Positions 8,832-17,030 of a stretch of DNA of 64,000 nucleotides are shown one piece after another. Below the pieces are notes generated by a model. It searched no databases, was not told the origin of the DNA, and saw nothing but the letters and a program-made list of their open reading frames with translations. This DNA is from Pseudomonas putida. GTDB taxonomy: Bacteria; Pseudomonadota; Gammaproteobacteria; Pseudomonadales; Pseudomonadaceae. The translations under genes were made by a program, and so were the position numbers. The DNA lies in the NCBI RefSeq assembly GCF_028682635.1, contig NZ_JANHLK010000002.1, positions 248,001 to 312,000 of the forward strand. The letters are read 5' to 3'. The first letter of the stretch is position 1, and the number at the start of each line of letters is the position of its first letter.

Positions 8832-9485
8832 TCAGTTCCATACCAGCAGCTCCGCAGGGGTCGGGTTGTAGGCGTTGCACGGGTTGTTCAGTTGCGGGCA
8901 GTTGGAGATCAGCACGATCACGTCCATCTCGGCCCGCAGGTCGACGTATTTGCCCGGTGCGGAAATCCCGTCTTCGAAGGTCAGCCCGCCGTCAGCCGTG
9001 ACCGGTACGTTCATGAAGAAATTGATGTTCGGCCCGATGTCGCCTTTGCCCAGGCGCCCGTCATGCACGCAGGCGCGCAGGTAGTTGTCGCGGCAGCTGT
9101 GCATGTGGCGTTTTTCCAGGGCGTAGCGCACGGTGTTGCTCTCCTGCGCGCAGGCGCCGCCGAGGGTGTCGTGACGGCCGCAGGTGTCGGCGACGATGGT
9201 CAGCATCGGTTTGCCGAGGTTGGAATACAGCACGCTGCCGGTGGTGAGGTACACGCTGTTCTGGCGGCGCAGGGTGCGCTGCACGTCGTAGCGTTCCTTG
9301 GGATTGGCGACGCTGTAGAACAGGGTGTCGACCGCCTGGTTGCCTTCCAGGTCGAGGATGCGCAGGGTCTGGCCGGCCTTGACCTCCATCAGCCAGGGTT
9401 CGCCGGCGGGGATGGTGGCGCGGTAGACCGCGGTTTCGGGTTGCCTGCTCGTAGTAACGTCAGCGGTAGCGATAGCGAGTGACAT
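8832..9485 (-). CDS. DUF1989 protein (UAAP2), probable carboxyguanidine deiminase subunit
   Basis: A 217-residue protein of the family long called urea-amidolyase-associated protein 2. Family members act in pairs as carboxyguanidine deiminase, turning carboxyguanidine into allophanate and ammonium between the carboxylase and allophanate hydrolase. The conserved block [13 protein letters not shown] (100-112) holds Cys102, His105, Asp106 and Cys112, the probable metal or catalytic set. NINFFMNV (153-160) is another family motif. It lies 11 bases after its paralogue. This copy keeps the His that the partner lacks, which suggests it carries the active site. Which of CgdA or CgdB it corresponds to I cannot say. 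Confidence 0.85.
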   Translation of the reverse strand: MSLAIATADVTTSRQPETAVYRATIPAGEPWLMEVKAGQTLRILDLEGNQAVDTLFYSVANPKERYDVQRTLRRQNSVYLTTGSVLYSNLGKPMLTIVADTCGRHDTLGGACAQESNTVRYALEKRHMHSCRDNYLRACVHDGRLGKGDIGPNINFFMNVPVTADGGLTFEDGISAPGKYVDLRAEMDVIVLISNCPQLNNPCNAYNPTPAELLVWN

Positions 9486-9496
9486 GGCAGCGATCC

Positions 9497-10228
9497 TCAG
9501 GCGAACAGACGGTCGGTATTGATGAAGCCGCGCTCGTTTTCCGGGCGCGAGGTGCGGCAGTGTTCGGCGACGCTGGGGTCGGCGTTCATCCAGCTGAGCT
9601 TCAAGGGTTTAGGTGCGTATTCCGGCGACGGGTCCATCGGATGCTGCAGGGCGGTGAGCACCACCAGGGTGTCCATCGGCGCGTACAACTCGATGTAGTC
9701 GCCAGCCTTGGAGTTGCCCTCGACGAAGTGAAAGCGCCCGGCGTCGTCGACGTTCACCCGGCTGAACAGGTTGAGGGTCATCAGCAGGTCGGACAGCCCC
9801 AACCCCCACTTGCCCAACTCCACCAGCAGGTTGTCCGTGCCGTTGCGGAAGAAGCCGTTGCGCAGTTCCTGATAGCGGCCCTGGCCATATTTTTCCGCCA
9901 CTTCTTCAGCACAGAGCACGCCGCCAAGGCTATCGCTCCAGCCGCAGGTGTCGGCGGTGATGGCGGCCAGCACGCGGCCCATGTCCGAGTACAGGCAATG
10001 GCCGGCGGTGAGCTTGGCGGTGTGTTGGCATTTGAGGCTATCGGGCAGGTTCAGGCGTTCGGTTTTTTCGTTGGCGTTGAGCAACGTCAGGCTGACGTTG
10101 GCGCCGCCGCGCAGGTCGGTCAGCCGCAACAGCTGGCCGCGTTTGAGCACGAAGGAACGGTGGCCGCCGCCGGGCAGCATTTCTTCGGCGAAGGGCGGGA
10201 ACATTTGAGTCGAGTCGGTCATTTTCAT
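9497..10228 (-). CDS. DUF1989 protein (UAAP1), probable carboxyguanidine deiminase partner subunit
   Basis: A 243-residue paralogue of the next gene (urea-amidolyase-associated protein 1). The conserved block here reads [11 protein letters not shown] (93-103), so the family Cys-x2-His has become Cys-x2-Ser at residue 98 while Asp99 stays. That suggests a structural or substrate-binding partner in a heteromeric deiminase. It starts six bases after the ATPase gene stop. Two in-frame ATGs are possible (10228 and 10222). The GAGGA sequence is three bases before the first and nine before the second, so 10222 is a fair alternative. Confidence 0.84.
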   Translation of the reverse strand: MKMTDSTQMFPPFAEEMLPGGGHRSFVLKRGQLLRLTDLRGGANVSLTLLNANEKTERLNLPDSLKCQHTAKLTAGHCLYSDMGRVLAAITADTCGWSDSLGGVLCAEEVAEKYGQGRYQELRNGFFRNGTDNLLVELGKWGLGLSDLLMTLNLFSRVNVDDAGRFHFVEGNSKAGDYIELYAPMDTLVVLTALQHPMDPSPEYAPKPLKLSWMNADPSVAEHCRTSRPENERGFINTDRLFA

Positions 10229-10234
10229 ATTCCT

Positions 10235-11023
10235 CTAAGCGATACGAAGCGTGCTTGCCAGTTGCACGGGCAAGGCGTCGACGGCGGCACGGCAGGTGCG
10301 GCGGTCGCTGTTCAAAGGGATGTCGTAGGTGATGCGTGCGCCATAGGCACCTGGGGCGTGCGGGTCGAGGCGGACCTTGTCGAACACCAGCAGGCGAGTG
10401 CCGAGGCTGAAACCTTCGGACAGGTCATGGGTGACCATGAACACCGTCAGTCGGGTCTCGCGCCACAGCTCCAGCAGCAGGGCATGCATGTCTTTGCGGA
10501 TGCCCGGATCGAGGGCGCCGAAGGGTTCGTCGAGCAGCAACACCCGCGGCTTCATGATCAGCGCCTGAGCGATGGCGAGGCGTTGTTGCATGCCGCCGGA
10601 CAGTTGCGCCGGGTACTTGTCCAGCGAGTGACCGAGACCGACTTTGTGCAGCAGCACCGAAGCCTGTTCGCGAGCCTCTTTTTTAGCGCTGCCGAACAGG
10701 CGCCCGAGCAAAGGGGATCGCGGCAGTTCCAGGCCGAGGGCGACGTTGTCCAGCACGCTCAGGTGCGGGAACACCGAATAACGCTGGAACACCACGCCAC
10801 GGCTGGCGTCCGGCTCTGCTGCCAAGGGCTGGCCGTCGAGCAGGATTTCGCCGCGACTGGCTTTTTCCTGGCCGAGCAGCAGGCGCAGGAAGGTTGACTT
10901 GCCGCAACCGGAGGCGCCCACCAGGGTGCAGAACTCACCCTCGGCGACGCTCAGGTTCAGGCCTTCGAGCACCACCTGGTCGGCGTATTGCTGCCAGACG
11001 TTTTTCACCGTGATGAAACTCAT
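10235..11023 (-). CDS. ABC transporter ATP-binding protein, guanidine-type uptake system
   Basis: A 262-residue ATPase of the nitrate/sulfonate/taurine importer class. It shows Walker A GASGCGKST (36-44), the signature LSGGMQQR, Walker B VLLLDEPFGALD and a switch His (MVTHDL). It energises the import system together with the overlapping permease gene (the ATGA overlap at 11020-11023) and the binding protein at 11851. Placement behind a guanidine-I riboswitch implies guanidine or a close derivative as substrate. That is an inference from context only. Confidence 0.9.
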   Translation of the reverse strand: MSFITVKNVWQQYADQVVLEGLNLSVAEGEFCTLVGASGCGKSTFLRLLLGQEKASRGEILLDGQPLAAEPDASRGVVFQRYSVFPHLSVLDNVALGLELPRSPLLGRLFGSAKKEAREQASVLLHKVGLGHSLDKYPAQLSGGMQQRLAIAQALIMKPRVLLLDEPFGALDPGIRKDMHALLLELWRETRLTVFMVTHDLSEGFSLGTRLLVFDKVRLDPHAPGAYGARITYDIPLNSDRRTCRAAVDALPVQLASTLRIA

Positions 11024-11835
11024 GCCCGCGCTCCTTCATACCAAGGGAATGCACGCAGGGTCAGGCGCTTGAGGCCCCAATCCATCAGCCAGGCAAGCAG
11101 GGTGATCCACACCACGTACGGCAGGATCACGTCCATCGCCAGGTAGCGGCGCACCAGGAAAATCCGGTAGCCGAGGCCATCGGTGGAGGCGATGGCTTCG
11201 GCGGCGATCAGGAACAGCCACGCCGAACCCAGCATCAGGCGCAGCGAGATCAGCAGGCGTGGCAGCAATTGCGGCAGCACCACCCGCAGCATCAGGGTCC
11301 AGGTCGAGGCACCGAGGGTCTGGGCCTTGATCAGCAGTTCCACGGGAATTTCCCGGGCGCGCTGTTCCAGGTCGCGGGCCAGGGCCGGTGTGATGCCGAT
11401 CACGATCAGCATCACTTTCGACAACTCACCCAAACCGAAGACGATGAACAGGATCGGCAGGATCGCCAGCGGCGGCACCATCGACAGCACGGTCAGCAAG
11501 GGTGACAACGGCGCGCCGAACAACGGCAGCGTCCCGGCGGCGATGCCCAGGCACAGACCGGCCAGCGCGCTGATGCCCAGGCCGATGGCCAGGCGTCGCA
11601 GGCTGGACGCTGTGTCCTGCCAGAGCAGGTAGTCGCCAGTGCGGCTGTCGGCCACGAAGGCCAGGCGCTGCACCGCGTCGCTCATCTGTACGGCGCTGGG
11701 CAGCAGTTTGTCGTTGGGGTTATCCGCCAGGCGCTCCGCCGAGCCCATGAAGTAGGCGAACAGCAGCAGGGCGAAGGGCAGGATCACCAGCAACAGGCGG
11801 CTCGGGCGATCAGGGTGGCGATTGATCAGGCGCAT
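11020..11835 (-). CDS. ABC transporter permease, guanidine-type uptake system
   Basis: A 271-residue integral membrane permease of the BPD/TauC-SsuC type. There is an N-terminal membrane helix (LLLVILPFALLLFAYFM) and about five further helices. The cytoplasmic EAA-like loop (about 165-195, PVELLIKAQTLGASTWTLM) docks the ATPase. I chose the ATG at 11835 rather than the TTG two codons upstream, because AGAGGA lies eight bases before it. The stop overlaps the ATPase start by four bases, so the two are translationally coupled. Confidence 0.9.
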   Translation of the reverse strand: MRLINRHPDRPSRLLLVILPFALLLFAYFMGSAERLADNPNDKLLPSAVQMSDAVQRLAFVADSRTGDYLLWQDTASSLRRLAIGLGISALAGLCLGIAAGTLPLFGAPLSPLLTVLSMVPPLAILPILFIVFGLGELSKVMLIVIGITPALARDLEQRAREIPVELLIKAQTLGASTWTLMLRVVLPQLLPRLLISLRLMLGSAWLFLIAAEAIASTDGLGYRIFLVRRYLAMDVILPYVVWITLLAWLMDWGLKRLTLRAFPWYEGARA

Positions 11836-11850
11836 GGCCAAGTCCTCTGG

Positions 11851-12918
11851 TTACAACTTGGCGTCGGCAGCCATCTGCACGTAACTGGGGTCGAAGCGCA
11901 GCTTGAGGTTGCCCTTGTCGCCGCTGGTCACGCCGTTGGCGAAGGCCATGCCCACCGCGCTGGTGTCTTTGGCGCCTTCACCGAGCAAGCCGTGCTGGAA
12001 GGAAAACTCGGCCACCTTGCGCATGGTTTCCGGCAGTTGTTTGCTGGTGCTGAACGCCAGGGCTTCCTGCGGGGTGGCGAACAATTTGGTGGTGTCCAGT
12101 TGCGCCTGGAAACCGGCCAGGTCGGTGCCCGAGGCTTTGGCCATGTGCTCCAGTGCGGCCTTGCCCGCGGCGTTTTTCGCATTCATCAACTCGACCACTT
12201 CGAACCAGGCGCCGGTCAGCGCCTTGCCCAGGGCCGGGTTGTCCTTGAGGGTCTGGGAGTTGACCACCATCATGTCCATGATCTCGCCGGGGATCTGGCT
12301 GGAATTGAACACCTCGGTCACCCCGGGCTGGGCCTTGATGTCCGAAAGCATCGGGTTCCAGGTGGTGACGGCGCTGACCTGATCGGTGTTGAAAGCGGCG
12401 GAGATATCGGCGTCGGAGGTGTTGACCACTTTCAGGTCTTTCTCGGTGAGGTCCACCGAATCCAGGGCCCTGGCCAGCAGGTAGTGCGACACCGAAAGCT
12501 CGACCAGATTGACATCGGTGCCCTTGAGGTCGGCGACTTTCTTGCCTTCGCCCTTGAGCACGATGCCGTCGTTGCCGTTGGAGAAGTCGCTGACGATCAG
12601 CGCAGTGCTGTCGACGCCGCCAGCGGCCGGAATGGTCAGCGCATCCATGTTGGTCATGGTGCAGCCATCGAACTGGCCGGCGGTGTACTGGTTGATCGAT
12701 TCGACGTAGTCATTGAGCTGGACCACATCGATCTTGATGCCGTACTTCTTCGCCCACTTGTCGACGATGCCTTGGCTGCCGGCGTATTCCCAGGGCATCC
12801 AGCCGGCATAGATCGTCCAGCAGACGCTGAACTGGTCTTTCTGGGCGGCGGGGGACGAGAGGCTCACCAGGGCGGCGAAGGCAGCGGCGAGCAGGGCGGG
12901 TAAACGATGCTGGGACAT
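11851..12918 (-). CDS. ABC transporter periplasmic substrate-binding protein, guanidine-type uptake system
   Basis: A 355-residue binding protein of the NMT1/TauA type and first gene of the operon. A signal peptide (1 to about 24, LLAAAFAALVSLSSPAA) is followed by the mature domain with the motif CWTIYAGWMPWEYA, where the aromatic residues probably line the ligand pocket. Start ATG 12918 is set by GGAG seven bases upstream. A longer frame from a GTG at 12963 would read through the leader. That leader carries the guanidine-I riboswitch (12974-13074), whose aptamer can pair with this gene's Shine-Dalgarno. Uptake of guanidine is the expected role. Confidence 0.9.
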   Translation of the reverse strand: MSQHRLPALLAAAFAALVSLSSPAAQKDQFSVCWTIYAGWMPWEYAGSQGIVDKWAKKYGIKIDVVQLNDYVESINQYTAGQFDGCTMTNMDALTIPAAGGVDSTALIVSDFSNGNDGIVLKGEGKKVADLKGTDVNLVELSVSHYLLARALDSVDLTEKDLKVVNTSDADISAAFNTDQVSAVTTWNPMLSDIKAQPGVTEVFNSSQIPGEIMDMMVVNSQTLKDNPALGKALTGAWFEVVELMNAKNAAGKAALEHMAKASGTDLAGFQAQLDTTKLFATPQEALAFSTSKQLPETMRKVAEFSFQHGLLGEGAKDTSAVGMAFANGVTSGDKGNLKLRFDPSYVQMAADAKL

Positions 12919-12925
12919 GGTGGTT

Positions 12926-12934
12926 CTCCAGTTG
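12926..12934 (-). promoter_or_regulatory. Shine-Dalgarno region complementary to the riboswitch
   Basis: The message reads CAACTGGAG here, seven bases before the ATG at 12918. The same nine bases are perfectly complementary to CTCCAGTTG in the aptamer (13011-13019). Sequestering of the ribosome site when no ligand is bound is the simplest reading. Confidence 0.65.
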
Positions 12935-12973
12935 ATCAAGGGCGGACAGGAAGGCAGCGGCACCGCGAACGGT

Positions 12974-13074
12974 GGCTTGTCTCCCGGGCTTTTGTCCCGC
13001 CGTGTAACCTCAACTGGAGGTCGCCAACTCTCGGACCAGCCACTCGCGCTTGCGAGCCGGAACCCTAGTCAGCC
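12974..13074 (-). promoter_or_regulatory. Guanidine-I (ykkC) riboswitch aptamer
   Basis: On the minus strand the sequence shows, in order, the ykkC-class conserved blocks CTAGGGTTCCG (13068 downward), GGTCCGAGAG, and ACACGGCGGGACAAAAGCCC followed by GGGAGA. An outer GGCT/AGCC pairing closes the element. A short hairpin ACCTC-CAGTT-GAGGT (13007-13021) lies inside. A TTCG-capped hairpin (12961-12975) follows. There is no U-tract, so control is probably at translation. It precedes the transporter, carboxylase and allophanate hydrolase operon. This class binds guanidinium and usually turns genes on. Confidence 0.93.
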
Positions 13075-13415
13075 ATTGCAAATTGTGGTGCCGCGAACCT
13101 GTGTTGACTCCTGCACGCATTTGCTAAAGCGAGAGCCGTGCCAAGTCGGTTGAAGCGCTCTGGCATGCGGGATTGATCGACTGAAGTGCTAGCAAGGCTG
13201 CTTGCGCCTGCCTTGTGATGGTGCGTGGGTGCACCGCAATGGGACGTGCTGGCCAGCGTTAATAGATGAAAAACCTTTCATCGGCGAGATGTTTCAACGT
13301 GTTGCAGGAACGCACCAGATCTCAGATTCGAGGTCTGATCTATCGACAGTTGGAACATTTGGCTGTCGCCTGCCAGCGTCGCTGGTTTGGCTCATTCGCG
13401 GTCCAGGAGGCCGCT
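13075..13415. other. Divergent promoter region between guanidine operon and lipoprotein gene
   Basis: This stretch of 341 bases must hold the promoter of the riboswitch-led operon (leftward) and of the lipoprotein gene (rightward). I see no strong sigma-70 pair and no gene that I can support. The only feature I would rely on is the AGGAGG ribosome site at 13405-13410 just before the lipoprotein start. Confidence 0.4.
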
Positions 13416-13838
13416 ATGCATCGACAAATTCTTCTCATTGCCGTGTTGGGTTTGTTCCTGGGTGGTTGTGTGCCTTATTCCGATGGAGGAGCCGGTTACT
13501 ACAGGTCCGAGGTCTATACCTCGCCAGCGCCTTATTACGCCGGTGGAGGCTCCTATTATTCCAACGGCGGTGGTTATTACACACCACCACGCCGGTACTA
13601 CGCGCCGCCTGCCCGGTATTACCAGCCAACGCCGCGCTATTACCACCAGCCGCGGGTTTATCAACCGGCGCCACGCTATTACCAACCGGCACCTCGCTAT
13701 TACCAGGCTCGCCCAGACTACCGGGCACATGGTTGGGACGGCCGTAACCGCGGCGGCTGGAACAACGATAACCGGGGTGGACGCAACAACAAGCACGGTG
13801 GTCGAGGTGACCATAACGGTCGCGGCAACCACCGCTAG
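13416..13838 (+). CDS. Tyr/Pro-rich low-complexity lipoprotein
   Basis: A 140-residue predicted lipoprotein. The signal peptide MHRQILLIAVLGLFLGGC ends in the lipobox LGGC with Cys18. The mature chain is Tyr-, Pro- and Arg-rich, with six or so units of the form PRYYxP (RRYYAPPARYYQPTPRYY), then a Gly/Asn/Arg/His-rich tail ending in HNGRGNHR. An AGGAGG site lies five bases before the ATG. Similar Pseudomonas proteins are uncharacterised. The repeats suggest an extended envelope-associated chain, possibly RNA-, metal- or peptidoglycan-binding, but nothing in the sequence proves it. Confidence 0.82.
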   Translation: MHRQILLIAVLGLFLGGCVPYSDGGAGYYRSEVYTSPAPYYAGGGSYYSNGGGYYTPPRRYYAPPARYYQPTPRYYHQPRVYQPAPRYYQPAPRYYQARPDYRAHGWDGRNRGGWNNDNRGGRNNKHGGRGDHNGRGNHR

Positions 13839-13862
13839 TCTCATGCATTAACGCAATACCTT

Positions 13863-13950
13863 GTGGGAGCGGGCTTGCTCGCGAAGGCGGAGTGTCAGAC
13901 AACGGTAATGTCGACTGATACTCCGCCTTCGCGAGCAAGCCCGCTCCCAC
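13863..13950. repeat. Paired REP palindrome, type GTGGGAGCGGGCTTGCTCGC
   Basis: Two arms of 31 bases (13863-13893 and 13920-13950) are perfectly complementary and begin GTGGGAGCGGGCTTGCTCGC. It sits between the convergent lipoprotein and hydratase genes and may act as a shared transcript end. Confidence 0.9.
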
Positions 13951-13958
13951 ATTTAGTT

Positions 13959-15071
13959 TCAGTAATTCGACAGATCCGCCAGTGGATGACGCCCTTCCCA
14001 GACCTTGTGAAAGTGCGCCTCCACCACCGCATCCGGCACGTTGTTGACGTCCGGCCAGTGCCAGTGGGGTTTCTGGTCCTTGTCGAGCAACCGCGCGCGC
14101 ACGCCTTCGCTGAATTCGGGATGGCGACAGCAGTTGAGGCTCAGGGTGTATTCCATCTCGAAGACTTGCGCCAGCGACAGGTGGCGGGCGCGTTTGATCT
14201 GTTCCCATACCAGATGCGCGGTCAGCGGCGAGCCTTCGATCAGGTTGCGCGCCGCGCGGTTGAGCAGCGGGTCGGCGTGATCGCGCAGGGTGGCGATGGC
14301 CTTCCAGGCGCAACGCACATCACTGACATCCAGCAGTTCATCGATCTGCTGGCGGCGTGGCAGCCACTGGGCTTCGGGCATCTGCGCAACCGCCTCCTGC
14401 TGCAAGGCCTTGAGCAGGCTGTTGAGCTGCATCGGCGTCTGTTCCTGCCAGTTCAACTGCAGCAGGCCTTCGATCAGCTGTGGCTGTTGCTCATCGAGCA
14501 GGAAACGATCAGCCAGGTCCAGATCGATCGCATCGCGACCGTTCATGTGGGCACCGGTCAAGCCGAGAAACAATCCGAGCTTGCCGGGCAAGCGTGACAG
14601 GAACCAACTGGCGCCGACGTCCGGGTACAGGCCGATGGTGATCTCCGGCATGGCCAGCCGGCTGCTCGGCGTGACAATCCGGATGCTCGCCCCCTGCAAG
14701 AGCCCCATGCCGCCGCCGAGCACATAACCGTGCCCCCAGCAGATCAACGGTTTGGGATAGGTATGCAGGCTGAAGTCCAGCCGATACTCCGCGGCGAAGA
14801 AGTTGGCGGCCAGGGGTGGCACTTCGCCCGGATGGGCACGACAGGCCTCGACCAGACTGCGCACTTCACCGCCGGCGCAGAAGGCCTTGATGCCTTTGCC
14901 GCGCAGTAGGACGCAAACGATTTGCGGTTCCTTGGCCCAGGCGTCCAACCTGTCGCGCAGGGCGTTGATCATCGGCAGGGACAGGGCGTTCAACGATTGC
15001 TCGGCATCCAGGGTGGCAATGCCGATACGGGCGCCGTCAGTGCCGGTGAGTTCTTCGAAGTGCAGATTCAT
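13959..15071 (-). CDS. Enoyl-CoA hydratase/isomerase family protein (3-hydroxyisobutyryl-CoA hydrolase type)
   Basis: A 370-residue crotonase-fold protein of the ECH_2 type. The oxyanion-hole segment reads FCAGGEVRSL and the second conserved loop GYVLGGGMGL. The downstream PEITIGLYPDVGASWFLSRL matches 3-hydroxyisobutyryl-CoA hydrolases of valine catabolism more than plain hydratases (about 260 residues), as does the long C-terminal extension. It is a lone gene between two convergent or divergent neighbours, so context does not decide the substrate. Confidence 0.85.
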   Translation of the reverse strand: MNLHFEELTGTDGARIGIATLDAEQSLNALSLPMINALRDRLDAWAKEPQIVCVLLRGKGIKAFCAGGEVRSLVEACRAHPGEVPPLAANFFAAEYRLDFSLHTYPKPLICWGHGYVLGGGMGLLQGASIRIVTPSSRLAMPEITIGLYPDVGASWFLSRLPGKLGLFLGLTGAHMNGRDAIDLDLADRFLLDEQQPQLIEGLLQLNWQEQTPMQLNSLLKALQQEAVAQMPEAQWLPRRQQIDELLDVSDVRCAWKAIATLRDHADPLLNRAARNLIEGSPLTAHLVWEQIKRARHLSLAQVFEMEYTLSLNCCRHPEFSEGVRARLLDKDQKPHWHWPDVNNVPDAVVEAHFHKVWEGRHPLADLSNY

Positions 15072-15204
15072 CGGTGACCTCGCTGGGGAATTTGAGGGGT
15101 AAGTATGATCGCTGTGTGGGAAAGTGCCGGATCTGCGTCAGATCAATTGACAAGCGTGATGGGCTTTCCTAGGGTTCGCCCCATTGTTTTTGCCGGATGT
15201 AACC

Positions 15205-15897
15205 ATGACTGCTGACGACCGTATCAAACTCGAACCGAGCTGGAAGGAGGCACTGCGTGCCGAATTCGACCAGCCCTACATGGCAGAGTTGCGAAAATTC
15301 CTCCAGGACGAGCGGGCGGCGGGCAAGGAAATCTATCCGCCGGGCCCGATGATCTTCAACGCGCTCAATTCCACGCCGCTGGACAAGGTCAAGGTGGTCA
15401 TTCTCGGCCAGGACCCCTATCACGGCCCGGGCCAGGCCCACGGCCTGTGCTTCTCGGTGCAACCGGGCGTGCCGGCGCCGCCATCGCTGGTCAATATCTA
15501 TAAAGAGTTGAAGCGCGACCTGAACATCGACATCCCCAGCCACGGCTACCTGCAAAGCTGGGCCGAGCAGGGCGTGTTGATGCTCAATACCACCATGACC
15601 GTGGAGCGTGCCAACGCCAATGCGCACAAGGACAAGGGCTGGCAGTTTTTCACCGACCGGATCATTGAAGTGGTCAGCCAGCAGCAACCGCACCTGGTGT
15701 TCATGCTGTGGGGCGCCCATGCCCAGAGCAAACAGAAGCTGATCGATGCCACCAAGCACCTGGTGCTGACCTCGGTGCACCCGTCACCGCTGTCGGCCTA
15801 TCGAGGTTTTCTCGGGTGCGGGCACTTCAGCCGGACCAACAAGTTTCTGGAGCAGAATGGCGAGACGCCAATCGAGTGGCGATTGCCGCCGATTTGA
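15205..15897 (+). CDS. ung: Uracil-DNA glycosylase
   Basis: A 230-residue family 1 enzyme that cuts uracil from DNA in base-excision repair. The water-activating motif GQDPYHG has Asp70. The uracil-binding and minor-groove loop motifs are present (LLMLNTT-like [10 protein letters not shown], and [11 protein letters not shown]). The length matches the family. I placed the start at ATG 15205 ([13 protein letters not shown]) rather than the earlier TTG at 15184. It is divergent from the crotonase gene and followed by a REP. Confidence 0.97.
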   Translation: MTADDRIKLEPSWKEALRAEFDQPYMAELRKFLQDERAAGKEIYPPGPMIFNALNSTPLDKVKVVILGQDPYHGPGQAHGLCFSVQPGVPAPPSLVNIYKELKRDLNIDIPSHGYLQSWAEQGVLMLNTTMTVERANANAHKDKGWQFFTDRIIEVVSQQQPHLVFMLWGAHAQSKQKLIDATKHLVLTSVHPSPLSAYRGFLGCGHFSRTNKFLEQNGETPIEWRLPPI

Positions 15898-15903
15898 AAA
15901 AAG

Positions 15904-15980
15904 CATCGCCAGCAGGCTGGCTCCCACACTGGATCTTCAGTGTTCACACAATCAAGGTGGGAGCCAGCCTGCTGGCGATG
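15904..15980. repeat. Paired REP palindrome, type CATCGCCAGCAGGCTGGCTC
   Basis: Inverted arms CATCGCCAGCAGGCTGGCTC...CCCAC at both ends (15904-15928 and 15956-15980). It fills most of the gap between convergent ung and the AbrB-family gene. The type recurs at 22496, 51582 and 52724. Confidence 0.9.
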
Positions 15981-15995
15981 AATTCAACGCGGTCT

Positions 15996-17030
15996 TTACT
16001 CTGGATTGCGGTTCCAGTACTTGAACAACGGCTCCGCCAGAAACAACACAAACAACAACCGCATCACCTGCATCGCCGTCACCAATGGCACCGACAATTG
16101 CAAGGTTTCCGCCGTCAGGCTCATCTCGGCGATCCCGCCGGGCATCATGCCCAGCGTCAGCGAACGCAAATCCAGGTGGGTCAGCGCACTCAAGCCCAGC
16201 GCCGCCGCCGTGGCGATCAGCATGGTCAGCACCGTACCGATCAACGTCCGCCCCATGAACGATGGCGCACGCCGGAAAAACTGCCGATTGAAGTGGCAGC
16301 CCAGGCCGCTGCCGATCAGCCATTGGCCGATCTGGCTGCCGCCGTTGGGCAAGCCGATGTGCAGGTCCCAACCGATGCTCACCGCTGCGCTCACCAGCAA
16401 GGGGCCGAACAACCAGGGATTGGGTTGGCGCAGGCGTTCCCAGATCCAGGCCGCCAGCGCCCCCGCCGGAAACAACAACGCCAACCAGTACCAATCGATG
16501 CTGCCCGCGTGGGAAATCGGCGCACCGTCGCCCAACAGATACTTGAACGCCGCCGGTACGCACAGCACCACCACCAGCACCCGCAGGCTTTGCCCGGCAG
16601 CCACCCGACTGAGTACCGCGCCATTGCGCGCGCCGAGGTTGACCATCTCCCCGGAGCCGCCGGGCATGCTGGAAAAAAATGCCGTGGCGCGATCTTCGCC
16701 GGTACGGCGCATCAACCACACCCCGACCACCGCCGACAGGCTGGTGACCAGGGCGCCGAAGAAGATCAGGCCGAAATGACTCAGTACTTGCTCCATCACC
16801 ACCGGGGTAAAGTGCAGGCCGATGCCGATGCCGACGATCCACTGGCCACACTTGCGCCCGCCAGGGATTTCCGCCAGTTGCCAGGGTGTCAGGCAGCGCA
16901 CGAGGATGATCGCCAGCAACGAGCCGACCATCCACGGCAAAGGCCAGCCGACCTGGCTGGCGAGGAAACCGCCCAGCAGGCCGACCAGCGGGGTTCCCCA
17001 CCAGAGTTTGAAGGGAGACCTATCGGACAT
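15996..17030 (-). CDS. AbrB-family integral membrane protein linked to the tct operon
   Basis: A 344-residue polytopic protein with about ten hydrophobic helices and the duplicated AbrB/ammonia-monooxygenase-associated fold. The phrases GALVTSLSAVVGVWLMRR and a Gly/Pro-rich SSMPGGSGEMVNLG occur midway, and a matching GMMPGGIAEMSLTAE comes near the C-terminus. These PGG-E repeats mark the two halves. It overlaps the end of tctA by 11 bases, so it belongs to the tctCBA message. A transport or accessory role alongside the tricarboxylate carrier is likely but unproved. Confidence 0.82.
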   Translation of the reverse strand: MSDRSPFKLWWGTPLVGLLGGFLASQVGWPLPWMVGSLLAIILVRCLTPWQLAEIPGGRKCGQWIVGIGIGLHFTPVVMEQVLSHFGLIFFGALVTSLSAVVGVWLMRRTGEDRATAFFSSMPGGSGEMVNLGARNGAVLSRVAAGQSLRVLVVVLCVPAAFKYLLGDGAPISHAGSIDWYWLALLFPAGALAAWIWERLRQPNPWLFGPLLVSAAVSIGWDLHIGLPNGGSQIGQWLIGSGLGCHFNRQFFRRAPSFMGRTLIGTVLTMLIATAAALGLSALTHLDLRSLTLGMMPGGIAEMSLTAETLQLSVPLVTAMQVMRLLFVLFLAEPLFKYWNRNPE

